From the NCBI GenBank assembly GCA_024752435.1, contig CP103025.1:868001-932000 (forward strand): DNA of 64,000 nt. The letters are read 5' to 3'. The notes beneath the pieces were generated by a model. It made no database searches, was not told the DNA's origin, and saw only the letters and a program-made list of their open reading frames with translations. The stretch comes from Allantophomopsis cytisporea (Eukaryota > Ascomycota > Leotiomycetes > Phacidiales > Phacidiaceae). The translations under genes were made by a program, and so were the position numbers. Positions 34,901 through 46,777 of this stretch are shown in pieces (the stretch's first letter is position 1; each line of letters starts with the position of its first letter).

Positions 34901-35302
34901 GGTGGAAGTTGAGAGGAGGAGGGATGGAGCGGAGAGATATTTTTTCCTCTTTTAATTTTTGGTTGACAATTGGGGAATGGAGATGCAGCAGCGGGAGAGC
35001 GCGACAGATTGGGGATTTCTTGGGGGAGGGTGGGGGGGAAGCGAGAGAGAGAGAGTATGCGTGTGATTGAGAGTGATTGAGTGATGAGTGATGAGTGAAT
35101 GAGAGAGAGAACAGCAAGCAGCGTGTACCTTAAGTTTTCCCACCCGAAGACAAGACGAAAAAGCCGACGCGCTTCACTCAACCGCTCTAAGCACTATCTA
35201 TCTACCTGGTATATGTAGTAAGTAGCATTAAACAAGATAGACAGACACAGAGAGCGCGAGGTAGAGATAGACCAGACTACCCGGTCATCCCAAGTAAGTA
35301 GT

Positions 35303-35405
35303 CTACCTTACCTTACCTTACCTTACCTTTCCTTACCATCCATCCATCCATCCATCCCATCCCATCCCATACCATACTCTACCATACCTTACCTTACTTA
35401 CCTTT
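35303..35405. repeat. ACCTT, CATC and CCCAT tandem repeats
   Basis: Consecutive pyrimidine-rich arrays: about six ACCTT units (35305-35335), about six CATC units (35337-35358), then CCCAT and ACCTT again. The TACCTTACC type recurs elsewhere in the window (8160, 41940 on the other strand, 58577), always outside coding sequence. Confidence 0.8.
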
Positions 35406-36095
35406 CCTACGTACTATTTTTCCCTTCTACTTATTGCCCAGTCCACATTGCATCCAGTTCACCCAGTCAATTCCTCTATCCATCTAGGCACCCAGACCCA
35501 TCACAGAGAAATCACAGGCTTAGAGAGACGAGCTCAGCTGAACCCCCGGTTCGTCATGGGATCAGAGTGCAAGAGTGTGTCCACAGACCCGACCAGACTT
35601 GCTTTAGGTGACCTGGACTTTGACTTGACTTGACCTTGAACTGGAAAAGGGGGGGTGTCCAGAGAAATATACGCACACGCTCCCCGCACCCACCCCCCAC
35701 CCCTCCGGGGAGTGCATGTAGATAATAGATGAGATGACAGCAAATGGGAATACGTTAGCCATTGTCAATTTCATGATGATACTGTCTGTACATGGAAATA
35801 CGGGAGGAGGGGAGTACGAAGTACGGAGAAATGAGTGAGTGAGTGAGAGAAGTGGGGGGAGGGAGGGAGGGAGGAAGGAAAGGGAAATAGATGCCTTGTT
35901 CGAAGAGGACGTACAAAAAAATAAGAATATACATAAAAATAATAATGATAATAATATATTGGTTGGCTGTCCCGTATGAATACGGTCTGTCGGATTCTGT
36001 ACATACATACTTGTATATATAATTAGGCACCATGGTGGTCATTCTCTTGGTCACAGAAGATCTACCTACATACAAGTATACTAGTCCTTGTTGTG

Positions 36096-36122
36096 TTTGG
36101 ATTTGGATTTGGATTTGGATTT
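36096..36122. repeat. (TTTGGA)n microsatellite
   Basis: About four and a half TTTGGA units. Because the unit length is a multiple of three, it produces repetitive Leu-Asp or Phe-Gly open frames that are not genes. Confidence 0.85.
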
Positions 36123-36524
36123 GTGCTTGTGTTTATTTATATTCATTTCTATTTTGAACCTTCTTCGTGCTCTCTTCTTCTCTTGCGTTTTGCAGCTGTC
36201 GATTATCCTTGTGTCCACTGTGTATTATATACCTCACTTGCTCAAAGTGATCTTCCTGACAACGATAACGTCTCAGGCTGATAGTGTAATAGAATGACGA
36301 TGATGGTCATCTGAATAGTACTGGTCAGTATTCATGATACACGTTCTAGTCTCTCGCCACTTGTAAATGGAGAAGATTGAGGGGGAGGGACGATGGGGAA
36401 TAGGATGATGAGTGATGATTGAGTTGAGAGAGTGTTTGTGGGGGGGGGGGTGGTCTACATTACCTACGAGAGCGGGAGTGGGCGCGAGTGAGCGCGAGTG
36501 TGAGCGTGAATGTGTGAGCGGGTG

Positions 36525-36600
36525 TCTGGGCATGGGCATGAGCATGAGCATGAGCATGAGCGTGAGCGGGTGCGTGAGCGGGTGTTTGGGCGTGAGCGTA
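36525..36600. repeat. GAGCAT/GAGCGT-type minisatellite
   Basis: Degenerate six-base repeats (GGGCAT, GAGCAT, GAGCGT, GTGAGC), read as Met-Ser or His-Ala repeats in spurious frames. Surrounding sequence from 36479 continues the GAGCG theme. Confidence 0.75.
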
Positions 36601-38140
36601 GGTAAGGTAGGTCAAAAAGTAGCAGGGCCGGTGGGAGAGTAGTGCGTCCACGCTTGCACTTCCACTACGTCGAACCAACATTTAGCTGCTCGACGGCACA
36701 GCCAGAACAGCCTCAGCTTAGCGACCACCGCGGTGCGCGTTAGACGCTGTTCATCATCCTGTCTGTCCTGTGCGGTGGTGGTGAAAGCAGCAAGACACTT
36801 AGTCTCTGGCATTGTCATTTTGTTCACGACTGTAGACATCTGCCACATACACCCAAAACAAATCACAAGAGGCCATCTATCCATTCTCGTGTCTTCATCC
36901 GCACTGCATTGATTACAGACATGTATTACAGACTATTGTTTTCTCATTCGTATCCAATAAATATTATCTCCCGCAGATGAAGCACCGATATGAATGTCAT
37001 CGATTGTCTATTCATGAAAGGAAGCATTTCTACCGTATCCCTACACAAAGTGACGGACTGCTTACCCTCGCCTCAAATCTTCACATTGCACGTTCTCATG
37101 TATGTACATACATATCTACATATCTACATCTCTACATCCATCCATCCATCATCTTCAACTGCCGAACCTCCAAGGTAGTCCATTTTACATCACCTCATCC
37201 AGCTTGTTGGTCATTCGAGCTGAACATCCATCCTTCCTCCTCTTCCAAACAAACACCTTGGCCCTCGTCGGCTTCCCCTCGATTTTAAGCGCCATTACTT
37301 CATCCTTCCATCATGCGTAGTCTGTAAAACGTACGTGTACTTCCTAGACACCATCCAAGCATTCTGCGCCCACGGTCTTGTCTACCTTAAGCCACAAACC
37401 GCAAACCACAAACAAGATGGAGCCCAATGATTACACTTTCACACCATCTGCTTCTACTCCCACGCTACTCATATCCATTGACGCTCTCTAAATCCTCAAA
37501 CTCCACTTGCTTTCCCCATCGCGGAATCTGAACCTCCCTCCATCATCTCATCAACTCGCTGCAAACGAAGAAGAGGAAGAGGAAAAAGAAGGAAAAAGAC
37601 GGCCCCTCTTCTGCTCGTAACACAATATCAGAAAACAACAGATCGACTCCGCTAGCATATGATCAACCATCCTTCACTTGTTGAATTGCTCGAATGCCCA
37701 TCTCACCCGTCTACTCACCATCCCCTCCCCCTCCCCGGCTCGCCTCTCAATGGGGCCCAATGGTGGACTTCCAATAATACCAAAACCCTTTGATCAGATC
37801 CATCGTATCCATCATGACAAGAAAAAGTCCTACGTATCCATCTCGTTTCCCAGCGGGTACATAATCAAGATGACCTAGGTAGGCAGAAGCATTGGCTTGG
37901 GGTACTGGCATGTTCTCGCAATTTGAAACCGTCACCGATATCTGTGATCAACGGCGGCTGGCCCTTGCAATCGATATTAATGTCCGTTGGTCGATCGACG
38001 TGCGTGAGGCTTGTGCAAAGAAAGAAGAGCTACCCAGGCCACCTGGTAGGTAGGTACCCTCCACAACATTGTTACTCGAGCGGCAACCTACTCGGTACCA
38101 AAGGTCGAGCTGTGTCAACACAGGGAGCATACACGCATAT

Positions 38141-38216
38141 ACACGCACACGCACACGCACACTCACTCGTTCACTCGTTCAATCACTCACTCACTCACTC
38201 ACTCACTCACTCACAT
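38141..38216. repeat. CACGCA and CACT tandem repeats
   Basis: About four CACGCA units followed by CACTCGTT and then about eight CACT units. No coding function is apparent. Confidence 0.85.
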
Positions 38217-40651
38217 GTAACATCCATCCTTCTCACCCTCTCTCACCCTCTCACCATCACACTGGAAGATTACAAAGTCACGAACCTGCTTGCATCAAAC
38301 AACACCATCGAAAATAGCCACTGTCACATAGCTAGCTACCCATGACGAGAGCCTATTGGCTATGGGATCTTCTGGGCACAGCCTTAGGAGAGAACTCTCA
38401 CCAATATGCCGAATAGGGTCGTCAAGCTTTTTCTCTTTTCCTCTTTCGCATCTCGCATGTTCTGGCTGTCTTCGGGCGGTTACCTGGATCTGGTCAAGCC
38501 TCAGTGATGATTGAGGCATCGTGAAGGGTACCCAGGGCAAGGTCAAAGGCATCCATCTATCTTCAAATACCTAATCCGCCGGCGGAGACAGCTGGGACAG
38601 TACGTAGTGCTGCACCAAGTAATTTCACCTTATGGACACAAGTATTCCTATTTGGGTAAGAAGGACAGCGATGGCATGAAAAACACCAGGTCCATAGGCG
38701 ACATAGCCGACGCCCATCTGGCCATTTCCCGGAGTTGAGATGCCATCATCCTATTTACCTCTCCCTCGCTCTCTTGATCTCCTCAGATGTGTCTCTCGTA
38801 GGGATAGCTTCCCAGGTACCCTATTGGGCGCATGGGTGAGGGTTTGTTTTTCTTGCCCGCGCGCTCCACCCCTCAGACCCCTCCACACACTCTCTCTCTC
38901 TCACGCACACATACACCATCCCCCCTTGTGGCCCGTAATGTGGACTGTCCAACGGCGGGACATGGGCCACTCCCAGTCTCCCACGACGGCCAGCCCGCCA
39001 CTAATAGACCAAGACAGCTCAGGCGCGGGCATTAATCCACAAGTTCTCGATCAACGGCGCACAGCAAGCGCGAAGGTGTACCCTTTTAAACGAGGCTGTG
39101 AAATTGCTCGAGGCAAGGGAAAGACTTGATGCGATCGAGCGAGCTGTCTGCCACTGCTTCTGCCTTTGCCTCTGCCACTGCCTCTATTATCCGCTCTGCG
39201 AACGAAACACTTGGTGATATGCACCTATCACCGAGTTTGTATCTACTATTCACAAAGCTACATATGTACTGTGCGTTACTATGATAGGAAACACGAATCC
39301 TCGTCCACCAGCGTAACGAAAGCATCTCACTCGTGCTCATTGGGATCTTGTCGTTGTTGCTCAGGGGCACGTTCAGACTCCATGGCTATGGAAGATGCAT
39401 ACTGTAGGTAAATGTGCGTATGTACGTACAACAAATCGACATGACACACGATGATGAGAATTGTTATCATCTGGGACGGTTTTTCTAGCCCCATTGGATT
39501 CCGTAGCACCGTCAATCATCGATACAGTGATGAGTAAGGTAAGGAGAGCTCTTCTTTGTATCACGCAAGAAGCACAGAGCTCGTAAACCGACATTTGGCA
39601 CCTCCACACTCATCATAATTGGGATGGCGACAGACTGACGAATTGGGCCAAACAGCATCATCGCACGGATTAGATCGGGGATGATTCTTGAATGTCGTTA
39701 TCACAGAGAAAAGAACAAGGGAGGGAAATCATATTTATGAAAATAGGAGAATATAGCCTCTATGTTTTGAGAGTTGAGAGTTGATCCGAGTACTTGTGCG
39801 TCTATTGATTCATGCCGCAGTATCGTATCGTATCGAGGTGATAAAAAAAAGTGTGAAAACCATCTATTTCATGACGTTACATCGCACCCATCCCACGCCG
39901 TACCTTATGAACTCTTTCTTTCTCCATGGAGCACAATATGGAGCCCACTCCATATTTATCGACATCGTCACAACACACTCACATAACAAAACAAAGAAAA
40001 AGCGGTGATTGCCAGGGGTGTAGGGGACAGGGCATTATTGAAGCCCCCCCAGGCCCCCGAGGACAGTTAGTTATCCTTCGGTCAGGTCAGGTCAGGTCAG
40101 ATCCGATCCCCCCCCCCTCTCTCTCTCCTCTCGTCCCTCGGTCAGGGCCACTTTTGAGCGCCTATTCGTTGACGGAATTGAACTGCCTGACTGACTGGAC
40201 TGACTGGACTGCACGACGGAAGCCTGTGCTCTTCTTTACATATGCGGTGTGAGGTTTTCCCACTTACATGCTACTGTAACGTGGTAAGGGTCTTTGATGA
40301 ATCACTCAATCACTCACTCAGTCACTATTCATCAACTAACTATTTATCGTCGGGTGACGATTGGAACTCTCACCTTCTATTTGGGGGGAGCGAGTATGGA
40401 GTATGGAGGACATATTTATTGTGGTTGTTTGTGTAGAGGGGTGGCGCGCTGGCTGTCGACTAGCTTGCCTTCCGCAGTAGGTTGTGTGTGATGCGAGGCG
40501 GCCTCCATCCCATGCGAGATGCGCTTGGTGCGATACGATGGTCTGGTACTCTACTCGGCTGTTTGGGGAGGTTGAGCCAGTAGAGAGGAGGTGATGGCGA
40601 GATACATGTAGGCAGGGGATGTGATGGAGTATACTTCATTGTTTGGTTGTC

Positions 40652-40676
40652 GATGATGATGATGATGATGATGATG
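40652..40676. repeat. (GAT)8 microsatellite
   Basis: Eight GAT triplets. On the minus strand this would be poly-Ser in one open frame, with no other support for a gene. Confidence 0.9.
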
Positions 40677-41329
40677 AGCGAGGTGAAGATGAAGCTTGTG
40701 GGTAGGAGGGTATGATACCAGAATGTGAATGTGTGCTGGAACTGGTGTACGTATCGGCTGTTCGGGAGAGTTTAATATTCATTCCCTTCTCAGAATGGAG
40801 ACGGAGTCCAGAAGTTTGAATGAGGACTATGAGAGACATGAAGAGAGCATCCCGAGCTGTTCCAAGTAAGTATGTAACTCGGGAGAGTGCATGGAGCGTT
40901 TGAGCCTGAGCCTGCGCCTGAGCCTGAGCCGAGTCTGATGCTGGACCTTCTTCCAGAGCTGGACCCCACGCTGCGATAGCTTTCTTGGCCGAGTAGAGAC
41001 ACAATGCCGGACCATCTCCGCAAGGCGCATATTCATCCACCCAACTCATTCCCTCAGGCCTGTCTCGGGTTCATCCTCATCCTTATCCTTATTCCCATGC
41101 TCTCTCTCTCTCGCGCACTCTCATTGTTGATCTCTTTCAACGACAACATAACAAAATAGCTCTCCTAAAAGACAGAATAATAATACTGCATACACATCAC
41201 AATTCAAACATCGCCACCGAATATCGGCACTATTCCTCCCGCCTCTACTCTACCTTACTCTACTCTACCTATACTAGTACTCCGTCCATCATCAAAGTTC
41301 GGTACGGGCCTTTGCCCGCGGCCATGCCG

Positions 41330-41355
41330 ACCTGGACCTGGACCTGGACCTGGAC
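41330..41355. repeat. (CCTGGA)n microsatellite
   Basis: Four CCTGGA units, followed by related CCACG/CTACG degenerate hexamers to about 41415. The multiple-of-three unit again creates spurious Gly/Arg-rich frames. Confidence 0.8.
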
Positions 41356-41565
41356 CACGCCTACGCCTACGCTCACGATCACGACCACGTCCACGGCCAT
41401 GACCATGGCCTCGTGTACCTGGACCATGAACCATGACCATTCCCAAGGCCTGCCTGCTCTGCCCTGCCCTGCCGGACCTTAACCTACCCAGACCACACCT
41501 CTCAACTCACCACCCTACTACCTACCTTACCACTCCACCCCACGACGCAACCTCACCATGCTACA

Positions 41566-41594
41566 GTACATACATACATACATACATACATACA
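41566..41594. repeat. (TACA)7 microsatellite
   Basis: About seven TACA units. A simple repeat. Confidence 0.9.
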
Positions 41595-41934
41595 AACTTA
41601 GCAAAGTAACGCCCTTCTCGCCCGCTTGGCCGCCCGCCTATCTCCCTCCCCCTCTTGTCTCCTCCACTTCCTCAAACCCTGAGAGGTGTGTGTGTGTGTG
41701 AGGTGAGTCCCGCTTCTTCCCCCCCCTTCTTCCCTGTCACCTCGTCAAAGTCGTCAATCACCCTCGTACTTACGCCCCGGTGCCCCCCCTCGAAGCGCCG
41801 AACTGCCACAAATAGAGTCCTGCAGGTCAGGTTGGCTGGGCTTGTGGTCCTCCGGCACTTCTTTTGTCTCGGCAAAGCCGGCGTTTCTTGGACAGCCCTG
41901 TTGCGAGGGGATGTGTTTTGATTTTTTGCGTAGG

Positions 41935-41966
41935 TGGAGGTAGGTAGGTAGGTAGGTAGGTAGATA
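41935..41966. repeat. (TAGG)n microsatellite
   Basis: About seven TAGG units, followed by GTGAG repeats. It is the complement of the ACCT/TACC repeats near 8160 and 35303. Confidence 0.9.
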
Positions 41967-43218
41967 GGTGAGAGGTGAGGTGAGGTGAACTGTTGGTATT
42001 GATGCTACGATGTCGTCGTCTTGCGCCTTTATGTCTTGCTATCATGAATATCTTACTTACTCCGTAGCATATGATGATATGCTAATTGACTTGTAAATCT
42101 CATCATCTGAGTCATCTGCTATTACCCACTGACTTCTCTACTACTCTCTCCAGTACGGAGTTCATATTGCCTGAAATCTCAATAATATTCCTCCGCCCGT
42201 TTTCCTTTCGTGTGTTCGAAACGCCCAAACTCCAAGCCGCGGATGTGCAACGTCCGCCCGCCACGCCCCGGCTCAGCCCAGTTTCCAGTTCGCCCAATCT
42301 GGCTTTTGTTTGCTCGCGCACTTGCTGCGCGTCTTTTTATCCAGCAAACGCACGGCGGGCGAGTTAGAGAGCACCGAGCACACTCAAGCACTCTCTTCCC
42401 CAAACTTGGAGGCCAAAGGGAAAGGAAGGTTGTGGCGTGCACACCTCCTGTGCTGTTTCTTTTCTTTTTCCTACTGATCGTCTGCGTGTACGAAATATAC
42501 GCAGTACGCATCCCATACATAGATGTTGGCATATGCCGTACTCAAGACAACACCTCTTGTGTTTATTTATATATTTGATATGTACGGCGTGTTGGAGAGT
42601 GTTGGAGAGTGTTGGTTTTCATGTTATTTTAGATACGAGACGGCGTCATATGGTGATGGTATGGCCTGTTCCGTACAGTACTTTGGGAGATCATGTACGT
42701 ATGTATGTATGTACCTTGTGCACCTCATGTGCAGTCCAAAGAGAGAGGTCCTGTTGTAGTCACAGAACCGTTACACAACTTACCTTGTACAAGCGGTAGC
42801 TTTACGAGGAGAGAGAGAGAGAGATTGAGAATGAGAATAAATAGCCCAAAGCGCGCGTACCTCAGTACGGACGCACATTGGGGCATGCGTGAATTTGTTG
42901 GTTATGGATTCATGGGTGCTCTCAGGGTAAGGCAGAGTAGTGTAATGATACTGCCGCCTGTATGCAAGGTGAGATATTGAAATAAGGTAAAAGCAAGGTG
43001 ATGAGGGTAGCATTTCATGGGGATCGAGGGCATAAAATATTACCTAAAGCGTATAGCAGGGACACATCTGTATGTACGTAGAGGAAGAGATCGGACCGTC
43101 CAAGAGATCGAGCAAGAGTTGAGAGAGATACTAGACTAGAGAGATAGATGGAGAGGGAGAGGGAGTTAGTTCTCAAGGGAAGTTCCTCTTCATTGCATGA
43201 ATCTGTTGGTGGATATTG

Positions 43219-43250
43219 TGTATGGTATGGTATGGTATGGTATGGTATGG
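43219..43250. repeat. (TATGG)6 microsatellite
   Basis: Six perfect TATGG units. Purine-rich GAGAGG arrays lie on both sides (43150 and 43530-43595). Confidence 0.9.
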
Positions 43251-44085
43251 ATAGAGGAGAATGAGTGTCGATGGGGGTGGTGGTAAAGTAGGCGGTGGTG
43301 CATGGATGGATGGATACCCGCACACATCGGGCAGGGTGTCAGCTTCAAGGATGACCGTCACTGACGATACTGCGCTGCACAACAACAAGCATCAAGCAAC
43401 AAGGTACAAGCAACAAACAACAGGCGCGGCCCGGCGATTACCTCATCGGCATCTCGGCTGATTTTGCCCTGAAGAAGCGCTGTGAGACACATGACTTGTT
43501 GGTCAGGGTTGGGTAAGACGGAGTAAGGTAGATGAGAAGAGAGAGAGGGAGAGGGAGAGGGAGATGGAGGGAGGGAGGGAGAGAGAGAGAGAGCCCTGAG
43601 GTATGCCTTCCGTGGGTGGTGGTACTTGGGCCTCCGCGTCCGTGGCGGGAGACATGGGTGCTTCCGATGCACACCACACGCATACACGCAGACAGACAGA
43701 CAGACTGATTGACTTGAATGATTGACTATTGTGACTTACTACCTACTTACTTTGGTGTTCCATATGTATGTTCTGACATACTACCCTACTTCTTCTGTAC
43801 CGCTCGAGGTATGAATAGATCCGGTGAGTCAAAAGTATGGAGGGTATATTACAATTTGTAACTTTTGTGCTTTGTGCTTTGTGCTTTGGTGCTTGCTTTT
43901 GTATGTACGATTGTGCAGGTGTAGACAGATTCATATACCTCCTCCTCACTTTCATCTATACAAAAGACAGCCGCCATGTAAGAAGAACAAATGACTTGCT
44001 ACCCTTGTTTATCTACTCCGTTATTGAACTTGACATCTTACAAGGTAATCTCATCCGGTCATCAGTCAAGCTAAGATGAATGGGT

Positions 44086-44116
44086 TCAGAGTCGAGAGTC
44101 GAGAGTCGAGAGTCGA
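44086..44116. repeat. (AGAGTCG)4 repeat
   Basis: Four units of a seven-base repeat, AGAGTCG, ending in GTCGAC. Heptamer tandem repeats are unusual among the shorter units around it. Confidence 0.85.
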
Positions 44117-44497
44117 CATGCATACAAGGTGCGTTGACATCTCGCAAAGTCCATCCGTTCCCTTCGTTCTGTCTATACAAAGTCAAGAACATGGATTGCG
44201 GAATAAACCCATCAAATAGATGGTGACTGCTCCAAATGCCCTACCATCCCACCGTTGTCCACTGACAATTCATGTTTCAGGCTACACAACATCAGAAGAT
44301 GTATGTCAGGTATGTCAATCAAGTATGTCAGGTAAGGAGTCTATTATTACCTCATCCTTCTTACACTCGTCCACAGTACCGGTTGATATTTGATATACAT
44401 AAGTAAGTAGGTGACCACCACCACGGCTACCCTTACAGCGAGCGACAACACATACAAGCATACGAATCGTTATCATGCAGCTATTGATCCGGGATGG

Positions 44498-45124
44498 CAC
44501 ATGGCCAACAGTCATCGTGCCATTCATATCAGCTTACTAGGATTCGTCCACTCACAAACCGGCGAACAGAAGCATTCTCGTGATACCTCATTCGCAAGCA
44601 GCCTTCGGAAACAGTGCCGCCTATGGCCAATACCAGCCCGCTCGACGAGGCGCAAGCCGATTATGTCGGATTTCCTTGGAAAGACTTTCAGAGATCTCGG
44701 TAGCCATTCACGCTGCGATCACCTCATCAGAATCTTCAGCTTGCCTTGCACGAGTAAATTGTTCTTGCCGGGTGCTTCTTTCATGATGGTCTTTGTGTTG
44801 CCTCACAATAGATACAAGAGACCATTGTTAGGATTCTCAAAGCGTAAGTTCTTTCAAGCTTTTAGTCACTACAATTCATATCTATGGAACCAAGCGGATA
44901 GAGCCTTGAACCCCGTCAGGTACCGGCTCCCAAGCGCCCATCTTGGATTGAAACTACATGGAAATCACGTGGGGGCCATTTCTTATATCGACTTCATTAT
45001 TCCCAAGCATCACGCGCTCCCTCATCACACTTACCGCGAAATGTTTCAATATTTCCAGCCTCTCCTTCAAAGCATGTTTCAGCTTCTCTCTCCTCAAGTG
45101 CGCCATTCGCCGACGATGTTCTAA
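44498..45124 (+). CDS. Unrecognised open frame of about 208 codons
   Basis: This is the longest frame in the 12 kb repeat-rich region. It opens further upstream at a GTG, and its first ATG is near 44498 (MANSHRAIHISLLGF). The product is basic and His/Phe-rich, with no recognised domain, signal peptide or repeat. Codon use is not clearly biased, and other frames over the same bases also look partly protein-like. It may be a chance frame or part of a spliced gene. Confidence 0.2.
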   Translation, partial: HMANSHRAIHISLLGFVHSQTGEQKHSRDTSFASSLRKQCRLWPIPARSTRRKPIMSDFLGKTFRDLGSHSRCDHLIRIFSLPCTSKLFLPGASFMMVFVLPHNRYKRPLLGFSKRKFFQAFSHYNSYLWNQADRALNPVRYRLPSAHLGLKLHGNHVGAISYIDFIIPKHHALPHHTYREMFQYFQPLLQSMFQLLSPQVRHSPTMF

Positions 45125-45154
45125 TTACGGCGCAGCATCGAATGTGGCGCGTAC

Positions 45155-45190
45155 TGGTAGTTGTGGTTGTGGTTGTGGTTGTGGTGGTGA
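45155..45190. repeat. (TGTGGT)n repeat
   Basis: About five TGTGGT units, reading as Cys-Gly repeats in one frame. I regard it as a microsatellite rather than coding sequence. Confidence 0.75.
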
Positions 45191-46777
45191 TGAAATATTT
45201 ACGCGCCGAACATCCCCTTTAAGCGCCCGATTCACCACCGTCCCCCCCAAGCTGTCTACGCCACAGGCGACACGGCCCTTGATGTCAGAGGTACCCGGCC
45301 TGCGCGACACAGCGACGCAGGTACGCATATACACGTCTATTTCAAGTCCACGCTCTCTGTGATGAGCTTAATGAAACGTCCCCGCGGGTAGATCTCAGCG
45401 CCTACACTCCAATCTCCCCGACGAGGCCACCATCATCACCATGTGAAAGACCGCAACCGCCCTCCGCAGAACGTACATCGAGTCTTCTGGAAGCTCTCCC
45501 GCTCTCTTTGACATTCCATTTCTATTTTTATGCCCATACCCTCCCATCGCTGCACGCTTGATCCTCTACTGGTCGGCGGATAGGGACCGGCGTCTCGCGC
45601 GTGCCCTTGACATTGCTATGCCGATGGCCCTGCGTATCTCAATCTGTTCCACCGCAAAGCAGATCATTGTCTTAGCGCTCGTAAGGGTGCCGGTTGCCTG
45701 GTTGGCTGTGGCTATGGCTATGATTATGACTGCTGCCTTGATGACTGGATCGGACGAGAATAGATGGTGACGGGGAGTGGATTGAGTGATGGCGGCAACG
45801 TCATTGTTGATATGCTCACGCGTGCGTGTGGTTAGGAATTTGTGTTTGTTTTGACGCAGGATCTGAAAGGGGTTTCGTCTTTAACTGGGGCACGTGGATA
45901 GTTGCTTGTTCAGCAGTGGAATTCAACGGCTGGGTGCTGTACTTCTACTTTCTGTGCTGTGCTCAATCTGTGGAGATTATAGATGTAAGTGATGATACGG
46001 ACATGCTTCTGAGATCGCTGTGTAGTATCTGATTATGTCGTTGAGTATCTACCATTAGATTTAGTTTCCTTCACTTCATTGCGGCAGTAAGTGGTTGAAC
46101 TGCAGCACGTGAATAATTCTGGTTTGATATGAACCATGGGGCCAGCTTATTCATGGTAGTCATTTGAGTTGACTCTAGTATGGAGATTATTGTGCATCAT
46201 CATTAATGCTATATTCCAATATTATATAGATGACTATTGTTTTATTTTCGGATTCTCATCTTCTCAGATATACCTAGAATCGAAATATCAATAGTTATAG
46301 ACTGGCATTTGAATTTCGTTGTACTATTTTCCTCCTAGATCTCATTCAGAAGACCGTTTGCAGCCAGCACACATGTTAGTGTTGAAGTAGAAACAATCTC
46401 AGAGAGGTTTTCTTCATTTATTTTATATCATTCTTGGATAAGATTATCATCGTCATAGCTCACTGTGATTTGATATGCATATTAAACTACATTTGACAGC
46501 TGTTTCTTTATCCCAAAACTTACAAAAGTAAGCCTTGAATTCAGAGACCTCAAAATCCAGCTTCAGTAAAAACCACACTTGTTGATCTCTTTGATTTAGC
46601 TTACAAGAGGAGAGACATGTAGGGATATCTGATAGAGAGCGATACGATATCGGAAGGCGGTAACCCTTCACAGCAATCATAATCCGGCAGAATGAACATC
46701 TATGACGCCGATGTAGCTCTCCCCAGCAGAAAAGCACCAAATTCATATCCCATGTATTTACGAAAAAGGCATACCAA

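Larger units (their letters stand above)
34640..46777. other. 12 kb microsatellite-rich region without confident genes
   Basis: No open frame here shows a family I recognise. The longest, at 44498-45124, is listed separately. The DNA instead carries at least a dozen different short tandem repeats (pyrimidine tracts, ACCTT, CATC, GGATTT, GAGCAT, CACT, GAT, CCTGGA, TACA, TAGG, TATGG, AGAGTCG, TGTGGT). It lies between a minus-strand cluster on the left and a plus-strand ATPase gene on the right, so it includes divergent promoters. It may also hold long noncoding transcripts, which cannot be seen from sequence alone. Confidence 0.6.

Noticed and set aside
34726..35181. 151-codon minus-strand frame with a Lys-rich run
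   Set aside because: It depends on a TTG start and on a poly-T tract; composition is that of a leader or promoter.
36412..41446. Repeat-coded frames rich in Met-Ser, Leu-Asp, Arg-Gly or His
   Set aside because: They arise from microsatellites with units divisible by three.
34640..46777. Possible CRISPR-like arrays
   Set aside because: The repeats are short contiguous microsatellites without unique spacers, and the genome is eukaryotic.
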